Positions 54,044-64,000 of a DNA stretch of 64,000 nt are shown in pieces. The translations under genes and the position numbers were made by a program. Where the stretch lies: NCBI RefSeq assembly GCF_032362555.1, contig NC_083523.1:9337501-9401500 (forward strand), in the 5' to 3' direction. The notes under the pieces were generated by a model that was not told the origin of the DNA, did no database searches, and worked only from the letters and a program-made list of their open reading frames with translations. Position 1 is the stretch's first letter; each line of letters starts with the position of its first letter. The stretch comes from Amyelois transitella (lineage: Eukaryota > Arthropoda > Insecta > Lepidoptera > Pyralidae).

Positions 54044-54391
54044 GTTACATACATATTTAAGTTAAAATTACATACATATGTAAATTGGCAAAGTTATCAC
54101 AACCAGACATATCTGATTTCGGTGATCGTTATACGTTTATCCTTTTTTCGCTTCCTACAACATCCATAGAAAATCCACATCCAAAAAGTCATAACCTTGA
54201 CATTTCGCTGCTCGTGCGCAACTAGAAGTTAAACTCTATAGCATTTCAGACCACTCCGCTGTGAAAACAATCACCGCCCCAGATAGTGCACTGGCCTTGA
54301 CATTCTTACCACGAAGATGTGCACCTGTTCCTTAAAATAGATTTTCTTCTGTAGTACATAAATCTATTTAAAATTGGAAATCTATATATAT

Positions 54392-54617
54392 ATGCCGTGT
54401 GGTTCCCGGCACCAATAAAAAAAAAAGAATAGGACCACTCCATCTCTTTCCCATGGATGTCGTAAAAGGCGACTAAGTGACAGGTTGCTAGCCCATCCCA
54501 TAAAAAAGAATCCCAAGTTTGTAAGCCTATCCCTTAGTCGCCTTTTCCGACATCCATGGGAAAGAGATGGAGCGGTCCTATTCTTTTTTGCATCGATGCC
54601 GGGAACCACACGGCACA
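54392..54617. repeat. Head-to-head SINE-B dimer (fold-back)
   Basis: Plus copy of the first ~85 bases (to GGCGACTAAG) joined to a minus copy that ends in the same head. The arms can pair over about 85 bases around a ~50-base centre. Confidence 0.85.
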
Positions 54618-54934
54618 ACAGTTTAAACAAACAAATAGATTTATCTCCTGACTAGAACTAATCATAAATCACAACCACCAAGGCAGGATCTAATCAGATT
54701 AGTTACTTTTTATTGCGACCACACAATAAAGTTTGCCCATTAATTTGTCGGCCATTAGTGACCGGATGTGACCACAATTGATGGGGATGCACTGCTCATA
54801 ATCGATACTAATAAGTAGAAAACTAATGTTAGTACGTTGACCGATGGCCCTTGGCTTGTTTCATACTTAGTTCTTAAAAAAATATATTTAAATTTCGTAT
54901 TAATCAGTTATGTTTAATATAACAATGTATTCTC

Positions 54935-55155
54935 TCGTTCACATTTCTATTCTAAGTTTTGATAATTGTGAAGTTGACGTTATTGAAGGAAATACTAGTA
55001 ATCGCTTCTTCTGCACTGAGGCTTTAGAAGCGGCAGTAAATTTAGTTTTAAATTACTTAAAACTAACTAACTAAACTTATTTGACGTCAACCAATGTTAT
55101 AAAACCAAAAGATATGACAATTACTTCTTGAGTGATGTTAAAATGTTGCATAATA
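54935..55155. repeat. SINE-C copy
   Basis: TTTTGATAATTGTGAAGTTG, AGAAGCGGCAGTAAA and GACGTCAACCAATGTTATAA. Confidence 0.6.
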
Positions 55156-55254
55156 ATGAATAAAATTTTTTAATTTGAATATTTATTTTTATAGTAACAG
55201 CGTTTCTGTGTTAAACTTTAACAAGGCTATACAAGAAGACCTTACTTTAAGCAG

Positions 55255-55385
55255 ACAAAGCGTGCATGAAGAAAGTGATGCAATTGGATGATGCGAAAGA
55301 AGTATAAATATAAAGCATCATCCCAGATGCAGGATGGAAGGATGTAGTTTCTGCCTATCTCTCCAAGAGAAATTCCCAAAAAAAA
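55255..55385 (+). mobile_element. Decayed RTE 3' end
   Basis: GTGCATGAAGAAAGTGATGC ... GGATGTAGTTTCTGCCTA. Confidence 0.6.
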
Positions 55386-55559
55386 AAAGAGTTGAATGCG
55401 TATCTACATATATCACAAATTTAATATACGAGTATACACGTACATATCGCGGCTATATCCCTTGCTAGGTAAACAATGCCAACAGTCTTCAGTTCAACAC
55501 TCGGCACAAAATCATTCATCTACTATTGCCATATAATATACATTGTTTTGTAAGTAGGG

Positions 55560-55641
55560 TGAGCGACCCGGAAGCTGCGTCTGCGCCGGCGCCTGCGCAT
55601 GCAGATGGGACGAGGTGACCGCCGGACGGTCCCTTTGATGG
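55560..55641 (+). other. Candidate unassigned GC-rich exon
   Basis: An abrupt GC-rich patch in AT-rich surroundings, preceded by TTTTGTAAG and ending GATG|GTAAGTC, a strong donor. No product recognised, and each frame is short; a 5' UTR exon of a gene to the right is one possibility, chance another. Confidence 0.25.
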
Positions 55642-56399
55642 TAAGTCTTTAGATGTCATAGACAAGATGCCATAAAATTAGTTTATATCAATTTACATAC
55701 ATATTTCAAGTTTTTAACGGGATAGACAGAGCTAAAAGTTTGAAGACTCAAAATTCACATGTATTTAGAGTTTTTGAATTCATGTCTCTTTCTTTCTGTT
55801 TGTCTGTCTGGTAGTACGTTATAATTTCAACACTCCTCATCGGATTTGAATGCGGTTTTCACCAAGTGGATAATATACCACATAATAAAGAGCGTTGTCT
55901 AAACTTTGTTTTGTCAAGATTAACTAAGGGACATAGAATTTTTGGCCAATTGGAAATGTACTTCAAACAAAGCTTCAAAACTTTTGAACAGAGTTGAATG
56001 CAATTTACATAAACAAATTAAATTTAAAAAATTAGACAAAACTAAAATTTCTACTTTATTCAATTAAAAAAAAAATACACTACCCTCTAACTAACTAACT
56101 TATTGGCTACCCCTGTACTACAATATTCCTTACTTAATATCTCAAGAGCAGTCGTCACTATGCTAATTGAAATGGCGACTAAATCTGAGCATTAACATAA
56201 AATGTTCCCAATAAATCGCAGCCAATCACGGCTGGCCATTAACCGATTGTATTTATCTACAATTGTGTTGTTCCCTACTGTTTCTGCCGATTGATTCCAG
56301 CCATTTTTTTTAAGCTGAACGGGCCTTACAGTATTTTCAAGGCTGTTGGCTCTGTATAACACAATGTATGGCTCAATGATGTTTTTAAACCATTGGCCT

Positions 56400-56590
56400 T
56401 CGGATTGGATGAAAAAAGAACTATTTCTGGTTGGCTTGGATCTTGGATGTTTATCTATATAAGTATTTATTATAAAATATTGTATCGTTGAGTTAGTATC
56501 TCGTAACAAAAGTCTCGAACTTACTTCGAGGCTAACTCCATCTGTGTAATTTGTCCCTTATCTATATATTTATTATTTATTTATTTATCA
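56400..56590 (+). repeat. SINE-A copy without head
   Basis: Begins near AAAAAAGAACTATTTCTGGT; ends in TTTATT tail. Confidence 0.8.
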
Positions 56591-56631
56591 TCTTTATGAC
56601 GTCAAGGCAAATTGTCTCTTGAGTAAAAAAG

Positions 56632-56850
56632 TACATGCATGCATATAGTAACGTCTATATATCTTGCGGGGAAGACAGAGCCAATTGTTTTGAATGATTG
56701 ATACGCCACGTTCACTGGATAGGCTTAATTGAGATTCAAATAGTGACAGGTTGCAAGCCCTATCCCTTAGTCACCTTTCACGACATCCATAGGAAAGAGA
56801 TGGAGTGGTCCTATTATTATTTACATTGGTGCCGGAAACCACACGGCTCT
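56632..56850 (-). repeat. SINE-B copy with internal deletion
   Basis: Reversed; about 30 bases missing before AAGCCCTATCCC. Confidence 0.82.
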
Positions 56851-57339
56851 CTCTCCCGGTCTCTTATTCTACTCCCATTTTATAAAAATACTGTGGGTGG
56901 AATCAAGCGGCGCAAAGCGACACAAATCAATTTCTCTGTATACATTGATGCTTGCACTCTCAGTTGCAATAAATCTGCAGATAGCATTGTTTTATTTGCT
57001 CTTAGCGGCGCCCACGCATGGGACTCGCTGCCCACGACACATTGGAGTGTGTCTGTCTGTTTGTGAGTTCGGAGACAATGGAATGAAACGGCTGGGACTA
57101 ATAATTCGTCTCTTGCGCGTAATTTTCAATAGAAAATGCAAAAAGACGAACTTTTGTGAATGGATTGATTTAAATGTGGAAGCATAGAAGTGCTCTGGCA
57201 TCATGACAGACAAGTGAAAAGATGAAATCTCATGTCTTTTATGAGTGGCTAATGCCGGTTTGACATTTAAAAAAATTTGCCAAGCGGATCATTGTGCAGG
57301 AATTTCATATTTCCCGTAGAAGGCGAAAACATTAATTTA

Positions 57340-57495
57340 TTTGAATAGCAATGCTGCCAGACTTCTGGGCACACTCCCGTAAGTTGATGCTACGCAGTGA
57401 CTACAATTTGTAAATTTAATTTTAGTTTGTAATCATTTATTTTTTCTTTAACAAGTTATTTTAGTTTGTAATCATTAAATTATTAAATACATTTT
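57340..57495 (+). pseudogene. Second copy of the nuclease-like element 3' end
   Basis: GCAATGCTGCCAGACTTCTG and GGCACACTCCCGTAAGTTGA match the end of the ORF at 31130-31200, and the following TTTAGTTTGTAATCAT matches its 3' flank. Shows the element is dispersed. Confidence 0.7.
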
Positions 57496-57519
57496 AAATA
57501 TAAAAAAATGAATATAGTT

Positions 57520-57745
57520 AATATATATCGAAGGGGCAGGCAGTGACTACACTTTCCACTTGTCACGATCCTTGCATATTTTTTTCGCTTCATTCACATT
57601 CGCCATTCTCTGCCTCTCTTCATTTCAGCTTGTGGGTTAAGTACTCTTATATACAACATATAACCACGTCTATTTCCCTTGCGAGGTAGACAAAGCCAAC
57701 AGTCATAAAAAGTCTGAAAGGCCACGTTTAGCTGCAGTGCTTTGT
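57520..57745 (-). mobile_element. RTE 3' relic and SINE-B tail
   Basis: 57525-57640 antisense RTE end (TGACTACACTTTCCACTTGT); 57660-57745 reversed SINE-B end. Confidence 0.65.
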
Positions 57746-58372
57746 GATAGAACCAAGTACTCTTGACTGTTTAAATCTAGAATTAATTACCAATCTGAAA
57801 TATCCAAATAAGCAGCCGAATGTTAAGAAAAAATTGCCATATATTTTGAGGTAAAGGGGTTAAAAATAAGGCACAGTTTTTGAAATTTTTAACCTCAAAT
57901 TACGAAAGCCATGACGCAAATCTCCAGTGTCCAGTCTCCAATCTCCAATACAAATCCTTTAATCCCACTATCCAAAGAAACATTCACAGATCATTGATCA
58001 AATTGACACAGAATCAAAGACAGTTTACAAAGAAATGGCTATAAAAATCAATGGCTACAAACAATTTTACATCTACTTTTTACAAAGACCTTATAATTTA
58101 GACGATAAAGTTGAAATTCAATCGTAGGATATTTTATTTAAATTTGGTGATTTCGGTAAAGTAACAAAAATGAAAGTGCAGTTTGCGACGCGTTTATGAC
58201 TGAAACAATAAAGATGAAAATAGGTTGATACGTATGAAGTTAGTGATTGTTTTCAAACGGTAGCAAAGTTAATCTTTATACTGCCTAATTGTGTGTTATC
58301 AAAGAGTAAGTTATTTGAACCTTTTATAGTCAATACACCCGCATTTATATGGTTTTCTTCAGTTAAACGATT
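57746..58372. other. Intergenic, nothing recognised
   Basis: AT-rich; several AATC/CCAGTCTCCA repeats around 57930, no ORF. Confidence 0.35.
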
Positions 58373-58622
58373 TTACGGCCTCTGTGGCGCAGCGGCAGTA
58401 CGCTTGTCTGTGACACCGGAGGTCCCGGGTTCGAATCCCGGCCAGGGCATGATGAGAAAAGAACTTTTTCTGATTGGCCTGGGTCTTGGATGTTTATCTA
58501 TATAAGTTTTTATTATAAAATATAGTATCGTTGAGTTAGTATCTCGTAACACAACTCTTGAATTTGCTTCGAGGCTAACTCAATCAGTGTAATTTGTACC
58601 GCATATATTTATTTATTCATTT
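58373..58622 (+). repeat. SINE-A copy
   Basis: Full length; head GGCCTCTGTGGCGCAGCGGC. Confidence 0.9.
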
Positions 58623-59412
58623 GATCATGTGTAGAGATGTATTCGATTTACCCGACTGCCGATAGAACAAGTGTTATTGTATAGACCATTTTGGTATAAC
58701 TGTTATCATCGTTAGGTTCTTAAACCGTAAAAAAATTAGAGTAAAAAAAATTCTTCTTATTTTCTTAAATTTAGAGTTACCTCTTATTGATTATATTTTT
58801 TAACGAAATATCTCTACAAGTAAATATATAAATACCTACTTGTTCGCAGTCTTGTCACTTGTAAGTTCTATTTTTTTTAATTCTCATCAGCCCCAAATGA
58901 TATTTTACAATTTCCTTATCTGTTAGTAATTTTTTTTATCAAAGATGTTTATGTAAAAAATATTATTTATCACCATGTAGGTATACAAGCTTTAAAAACT
59001 CAATCGTTTCTCTCTATATATCGATGGTGGAAATGTCAAAGGGCTTAAAGGACAAATTGGCTAAAATCACTTTTTGATGCGGTTTTATAGTACAGTTTAA
59101 GCGCTGCCGATTGGTATTATTAACTTTTCTCTAAGTCAAAAAATGAGAGAGATATTAGACAAGTAAATTTTGCGTTTTTTTCATTTTTTGCATTAAAGGT
59201 CGACATAACAAACAAATTGAATATAACGTTTCGATTTTAATGTGTTCAATGCTTAAAGGACATCACGTAAATTGTGATTATATTTAAAACACAAATAACC
59301 ATATTTTAATTATTAATTATTTACTTAAAGGACACATTGTAATTTACATTAAACGTACGACCCACGGATTTTTTAACAATAAAAAATCTTATAATAACAA
59401 TTAAACTCTTGT

Positions 59413-59865
59413 ATGCCTGTGGACTCCATGCACGCAGTCATCGAGAGGGGAGTGAAGAGACTAATTGTATGGAGTCCATCACAATGGCCAACCTATATTG
59501 AAGCAGCACGCAAAAAGCCTTTTCCTTGTAAAGTAGAAACTCTAGAGTATTCAGACATATTGGATTGGAATGAACTGTCTGTCAAAGCATTATTAGGTGA
59601 TCCTATCAAAGATTTTGGAAAAATGAGAGTGGTTACTATGAAAAAAAATAATTTGAACAGCATTGACATTAAATATTCTATGAAAGATGACGCTAAAACA
59701 ACGGTAGTAAAAATTTTCAAGGTCCCAACTTTGAAGACTAAACGAAGAGGAAAAAAAAGATACCGAAGGCTACCAACAATATTTTAGCTCAGAGTGAGCC
59801 TTACGAAAACATCAATTTGTTGCCGCTTTGTACAAAGCAGCAAACAATTTCTCGGGCAAAATATA
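59413..59865 (+). pseudogene. Transposase-like C-terminal remnant
   Basis: ORF 59413-59787 (124 codons) begins MPVDSMHAVIERGVKRLIVW, then SPSQWPTYIEAARKKPFPCK. A D-x2-H-x2-IE pattern followed by a P-x-QW segment is seen in C-terminal parts of some insect DDE-type transposase-like proteins. A second frame continues LAQSEPYENINLLPLCTKQQ up to the LINE junction, implying a frameshift near 59770. The residues upstream of MPVDS are missing or in a lost exon. Family assignment is tentative. Confidence 0.5.
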
Positions 59866-61240
59866 ATGCATACATACATACATAAAATCACGCCTCTTTC
59901 CCGGAGGGGTAGGCAGAGACTACCTCTTTCCACTTGCCACGATCTCTGCATATTTCCTTCGCTTCATCCACATTCATAACTCTCTTCATGCAAGCTCGGC
60001 GGTTTCGGGTACTTTTGACCTGACCCTTTACCAGGACGTCCTTAATTTGATCAAGATACGTTCGTCTAGGTCTTCCCACTCCGACCTTTCCCTCCACACC
60101 CTCCATGTATATCTGCTTAGTCAACCTGTTTTCATTCATCCTCTCCACATGACCGAACCATCTCAACATACCCTTTTCTATTCCTGTAACTACATCTTTC
60201 ACATCACAACATTCCCTTATCACGCTGTTCCTTATCCGGTCACTCAATTTCACACCCAACATACTCCTTAACGCTCTCATTTCCACTGCATTTATTCTGC
60301 TTTCGTGCTTCTTTTGCCATACCCAACTTTCACTCCCATACATTAATGTCGTGACCAACACGCCCCTATGCACAGCCAGTCGAGCCTTTTTGGATAGTTT
60401 CTGACTGCTCATAAAGGCATGCAAAGCTCCAATCACCATGTTCGCCGCGTTCACTCTCCTTTCAATATCACTATCACACTTGCCATCTGATGTAAACTTT
60501 GATCGTAGATATACAAACTCTTTCACTTGCTCAACTTTTTCTCCTCCAATCAAAATATTACATGCTGTCATTTCTTTCTCCATTTCAAAAACCAGTGTTT
60601 TAGTTTTACTTACGTTCACTTTCATTCCTTTCTCTTTTAAAGCATCATACATACAGTTTACCATCTCCTGTAACTCCTCCGCTGATGACGCCAGTATAAC
60701 CTGATCGTCGGCATAGAGCAGACATTTGACGAGTAACTCATTCATCCTTAATCCACTTTCAGACTCTTTCAAATCTGTCAAACAACTATCCATAAATAGG
60801 TTGAACAGCCACGGTGACGCAATACATCCTTGCCTAACGCCTTTCTCAATCTTAAACCACTCAGTGTGCGCTCCGTTTATCCTGACACAAGCACTCGAAT
60901 CCTCATATAAGGATTTCAGTGCTCGTATTAAAAGACTGCTCACCCCATGCATAGAAATTGCTGACCACAATTCATTCCTCTCAACTCTGTCATAGGCCTT
61001 TTCCAAATCCACGAATGTGCAATAGACTTTTTGACTCTTGGCCAAAAACTTTTTGGCTATGCACCGCAAATAAAAGACCTGATCAGTACATCCCATTCCC
61101 TTTCGAAATCCCGCTTGAGCATCCCATATTTTATGATCAGTTTCATTCCTGACTCTATTTATCAATACCTTAGCATACAATTTGCCAAAATACAATGACC
61201 TAAGCAAATTATGCAACAACGGGACCATACCAAGAATAAT
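59866..61240 (-). mobile_element. RTE LINE, longest copy: reverse transcriptase C-terminal part
   Basis: Minus-strand ORF 59888-61228 (446 codons) plus (CATA)n tail. RT motifs: GFRKGMGCTDQVF, TFVDLEKAYDRV (motif A), GVRQGCIASPWLFNLF (motif B), LLYADDQVIL (motif C), followed by the RTE-type C-terminus with [20 protein letters not shown]. The apurinic endonuclease and N-terminal RT region are missing, so it is 5'-truncated and not autonomous. The frame is intact over what remains, suggesting recent insertion; it lies inside the TIR transposon. Confidence 0.93.
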
Positions 61241-61679
61241 ACTATTAATACCATACTATTAATGAAAATAATAAAAATATTGAAGCATATTTACAGCCTA
61301 AGGGATGTTTTTTTGCTAATGTTAAGAATGTATTTATCTTTTAAGAGCTATAGAAACAATATTGCCGTCTTTTAAGCCTCAAACATTTGTTAATTGCTTT
61401 TCTAATTATGATTTAAAGGACAATATCACCAAAGCACAAAACTTAAAGGACATCTATCTCTTAAAATACGATAGATGGAGTAAATTAAACAATTTGAAAC
61501 GGCTCAGCTCAAAAAGTTAATATAAATGGTCTTTTACATCAAACAGATTGATTAAGAAACAAAAAAGTTATGCCTATAAATCTGTAAAAAAAAGTTTTTC
61601 GGCTCTCCTGAAAAACGGTGATTTGTCCTTTAAGCCCTTTGACATTTCCACCATCGATATTATACTTCTCCTTCTAATG

Positions 61680-61955
61680 GGCTAGCAATCTGTCTATTTC
61701 AATTTCAATCCTATCTTTAAGCCGCGGTTTTTGTCAATTTGTTGGCTCTGTCTACTCTGTAAGGGATAAAGACGTGATTATATATATGTTACCGACATAA
61801 GACACTGTTACTTCTTTAAGGCGATAGGATAGCAACCTGTCATTATTAGAATCTCAATTCTATCATTAAGCTGAACGTGGCCTATCAGTCTTTTCAAGAC
61901 TTTTGGCTCTGTCTACCCCGCAAGGGATATAGACGTGATTATATGTATGTATGTA
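61680..61955 (+). repeat. Two SINE-B 3' parts
   Basis: 61680-61790 diverged; 61805-61955 better preserved, ending TATATGTATGTATG. Confidence 0.8.
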
Positions 61956-62141
61956 GACACTGTTTCCCCGTAAAGAATAAGGACGGGCCTAGTATATGTT
62001 TCGGGTCACGTTATGCAAAGTAATGCAACAGATCAAGGTCACCTTTGTCAATTGCATCGCTGCCAATACTGATTGATGGACTTAGATGCACGATGAATAC
62101 AAAGAAGGCATGTTTATACGTAATTTATTTATATTAAACTA

Positions 62142-62414
62142 CTAGCTGTGCCCGCGACTTCGTCCGCGTGGAATAGTTATTTTGGGCATCATTGAAGCCC
62201 TCAAGGATGATTAATTTCCCTCGATTTTTTCACATTCTCCATTATTTCTTCGCTCCTTATAGTTGCAGCGTGATGTTATATAGCCTAAAGCGTTCATCGA
62301 TAAATGGTCCATTCAAAACAAAAAGAATTTTTCAATTCTAACCAGTAGTTCCTGAGATTAGCGCGTTCAAACCAACAAACAAACAAACTCTTCAGCTTTA
62401 CGAGTAGTATAGAT
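62142..62414 (-). mobile_element. Non-autonomous Helitron
   Basis: CTAGCTGTGCCCGCGACTTC start and hairpin; the other end is altered to GAGTAGTATAGA|T. Confidence 0.82.
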
Positions 62415-62672
62415 TAGCGACCCGCCACGGCTTCATCGGTGGTACATAAATAGTATTAACACCAGCAGATAATGTTGACGGTGAAAGAGTTTTCATGATC
62501 AGTTCAATATTTCCGAATCTCTGCCTACCACTTTGGAAAAAGGCGTGTTGCACTTATGCGTAATTATTAATTTATTTTCAATCTATCTTTTAGTATCAAT
62601 GGGTTAGTATCTCGTAACACAAGTTTCGAACTTACTTCGAGGCTAACTCAATCTGTGTAATTTGTCCCAAAG
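62415..62672 (+). repeat. RTE relic and truncated SINE-A
   Basis: 62515-62552 short RTE 3' end; 62595-62672 tail part of SINE-A. Confidence 0.65.
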
Positions 62673-62689
62673 GTATATAGGTATATATC

Positions 62690-62794
62690 TTAAGGCCAAA
62701 TAGCTGAACGTGGCCTATCAGTCTTTTCAAAACTGTTGGCTCTGTCTACCCCGCAAGGGATATAGACGTGATTATATGTACGAGTATGTATGTA
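62690..62794 (+). repeat. SINE-B 3' part
   Basis: TTAAGGCCAAATAGCTGAAC to GAGTATGTATGTA. Confidence 0.85.
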
Positions 62795-63166
62795 TTATTT
62801 TTATTTTAGGTACCGCAAAATTGAAACTTGACTGAAACTATTAAACCAAGAAAAATCTATCTACAAATTTTTCATAGACTTAACTCTCTGTAAAATAGTA
62901 ATCTTATCAAACAACGTATAATATCCCCAATCTAGAATTTTTTTAGCGATGAACAAGAATTTTATTTAAAACAAATTTGTCACAAAAATGCGGGACGCGA
63001 ATGGAATTCGGCGCGGTCTCGTGGTCCGGACAAACATACGCACAAACACTATTTCTGTTGCTATGAGGAAGGAAATTCAGGTCAGCAACAATGTGAAGTA
63101 ACTATTATATAATATGTGACAATGTCTCCCAATTTTACTTCTGGAATTAGTCGGTTTTTTTTAATT

Positions 63167-63440
63167 GCCTTGTGGTTCCCGGCACCAACAGAAAAAAGAA
63201 TAGGACCACTCCATCTCTCTCCCATGGATGTCGTAAAAGGCGACTAAGGGGTAGGCTTATAAACTTGGGATTCTTCTTTTAGGCGATGGGCTAGCAACCT
63301 GTCACTATTTGAACCTAAATTCTATCATTAACTGAACTGAACCAAATAGCTGAACGTGGCCTATCAGTTTTTTCCAGACTGTTGGCTCTGTCTACCCCGC
63401 AAGGGATATAGACGTGATTATATGTGAATGTGAATGTGAA
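63167..63440 (+). repeat. SINE-B copy
   Basis: Full length; tail mutated to ATGTGAATGTGAATGTGA, a new 6-bp periodicity. Confidence 0.87.
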
Positions 63441-64000
63441 TTAGTCGGGAATAGGTTGAAAATTAATTGCGGATTTGCATGACTCATTTCTGAGGTCTAG
63501 CAAACAGTACGATTGCTTACTGAAGCTGTTACAGTGACAGAAAACATCTTGAGAAAAACTGCAAGTTAAGGCAAAAAAATGTGTCTCTTATTTTTTTATT
63601 ACTTTTTGCCAAAAACATTGATAACTGTAAATCAACCTGTCACAATTTAAATGGCGTTTCAGTATTTTATAGAGTGTACGCTCTGTCTACCCCGTAAGGG
63701 ATGAAGACTTGACTATATATAATGTATATCAACATCACACCTGAATACATCTGGTCTATACTATCTGTGAAAAGTTTCATCGAATCGGTCTTTACATACG
63801 AAATTGGCGAGTCTTGTACGGGCCACTTTAATCACTAACACTCAAAAATTAAAAATAATTAGGAATTCCTAATTCAAAATACAATTATTACATATGGCAT
63901 TTGTGTTTCATTAACCGTTATTCATTTGTTTTCTTTTCTTCTGACATTAAGGTTGGTTCAAAGAAATTAAAAAAAAGGTAAATGTTACCTTGATTCCTTT
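63441..64000. other. Right edge, no gene seen
   Basis: AT-rich; a SINE-B tail relic at 63665-63720; nothing else recognised. Confidence 0.4.

Larger units (their letters stand above)
59018..61660 (+). mobile_element. DNA transposon with perfect 40-bp TIRs, LINE-interrupted
   Basis: Left TIR 59018-59057 and right TIR 61621-61660 are exact inverted copies (outer part ATATCGATGGTGGAAATGTC). ATAT at both outer ends may be part of the TIR or a duplicated target. CTTAAAGGACA recurs inside: 59044, 59252, 59324, 61412 (one change), 61442, and inverted at 61624, consistent with subterminal transposase-binding repeats. About 1.25 kb of own sequence remains around an RTE insertion, so it is a deleted derivative. 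Confidence 0.85.

Noticed and set aside
59888-61228. The 446-codon reverse-transcriptase ORF as a host gene
   Set aside because: It is a 5'-truncated RTE LINE with a microsatellite tail, one of about 14 related fragments in the window.

Overview
The window is nuclear DNA of an animal, most likely a moth or butterfly. Five spliced genes with canonical GT-AG introns sit in an AT-rich background packed with lepidopteran-type repeats: tRNA-headed SINEs, a SINE with a TATG-type tail, RTE-type LINE fragments with (ATGT)n tails, and CTAG-ending Helitrons with a CGCGGACGAAGTCGCG hairpin. No bacterial, viral, CRISPR or operon structure is present. Species cannot be fixed from the sequence.

Layout: STK40 (pseudokinase; minus, 3' part off the left edge, 1-1938); AFG3L2 (mitochondrial m-AAA protease; plus, 3245-6973, two exons); TAF3 (TFIID subunit with histone fold and PHD finger; minus, 10510-13956, one coding exon); GTF2H1/Tfb1 (TFIIH p62; plus, 15571-34492, eleven coding exons over 19 kb); Syx7 (endosomal Qa-SNARE; minus, 41917-46200, five coding exons). 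STK40/AFG3L2 and TAF3/GTF2H1 are divergent pairs with 1.3-1.6 kb between start codons; AFG3L2/TAF3 and GTF2H1/Syx7 converge. From 46.2 kb to the right edge I find no host gene that I recognise, only transposon material and one candidate GC-rich exon (about 55560-55640).

The genes are housekeeping and do not form one pathway, although TAF3 and GTF2H1 both serve RNA polymerase II initiation and share an upstream region.

The least ordinary part is the 3' half of GTF2H1. Exon 9 is preceded by a minisatellite of ten extra copies of its own 3' splice site plus the first 14 exon bases; exon 10 is preceded by two partial copies of itself that differ almost only at synonymous positions; exon 11 is followed by decayed copies of its 3' edge. 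Four GTF2H1 acceptors lie 16-32 bp downstream of a sense SINE tail. Two compound mobile elements also stand out: a block with about 300-bp inverted repeats enclosing a broken CCHC/PD-D-type nuclease-like ORF (29425-31812), and a transposon with perfect 40-bp terminal inverted repeats (59018-61660). Each is interrupted by an RTE LINE.

Naming used below: SINE-A is the tRNA-headed family; SINE-B is the family that starts GTGCCGTGTGGTTCCCGGCA and ends with an RTE-like tail; SINE-C is the family carrying GACGTCAACCAATGTTATGA. These are working labels, not database names.
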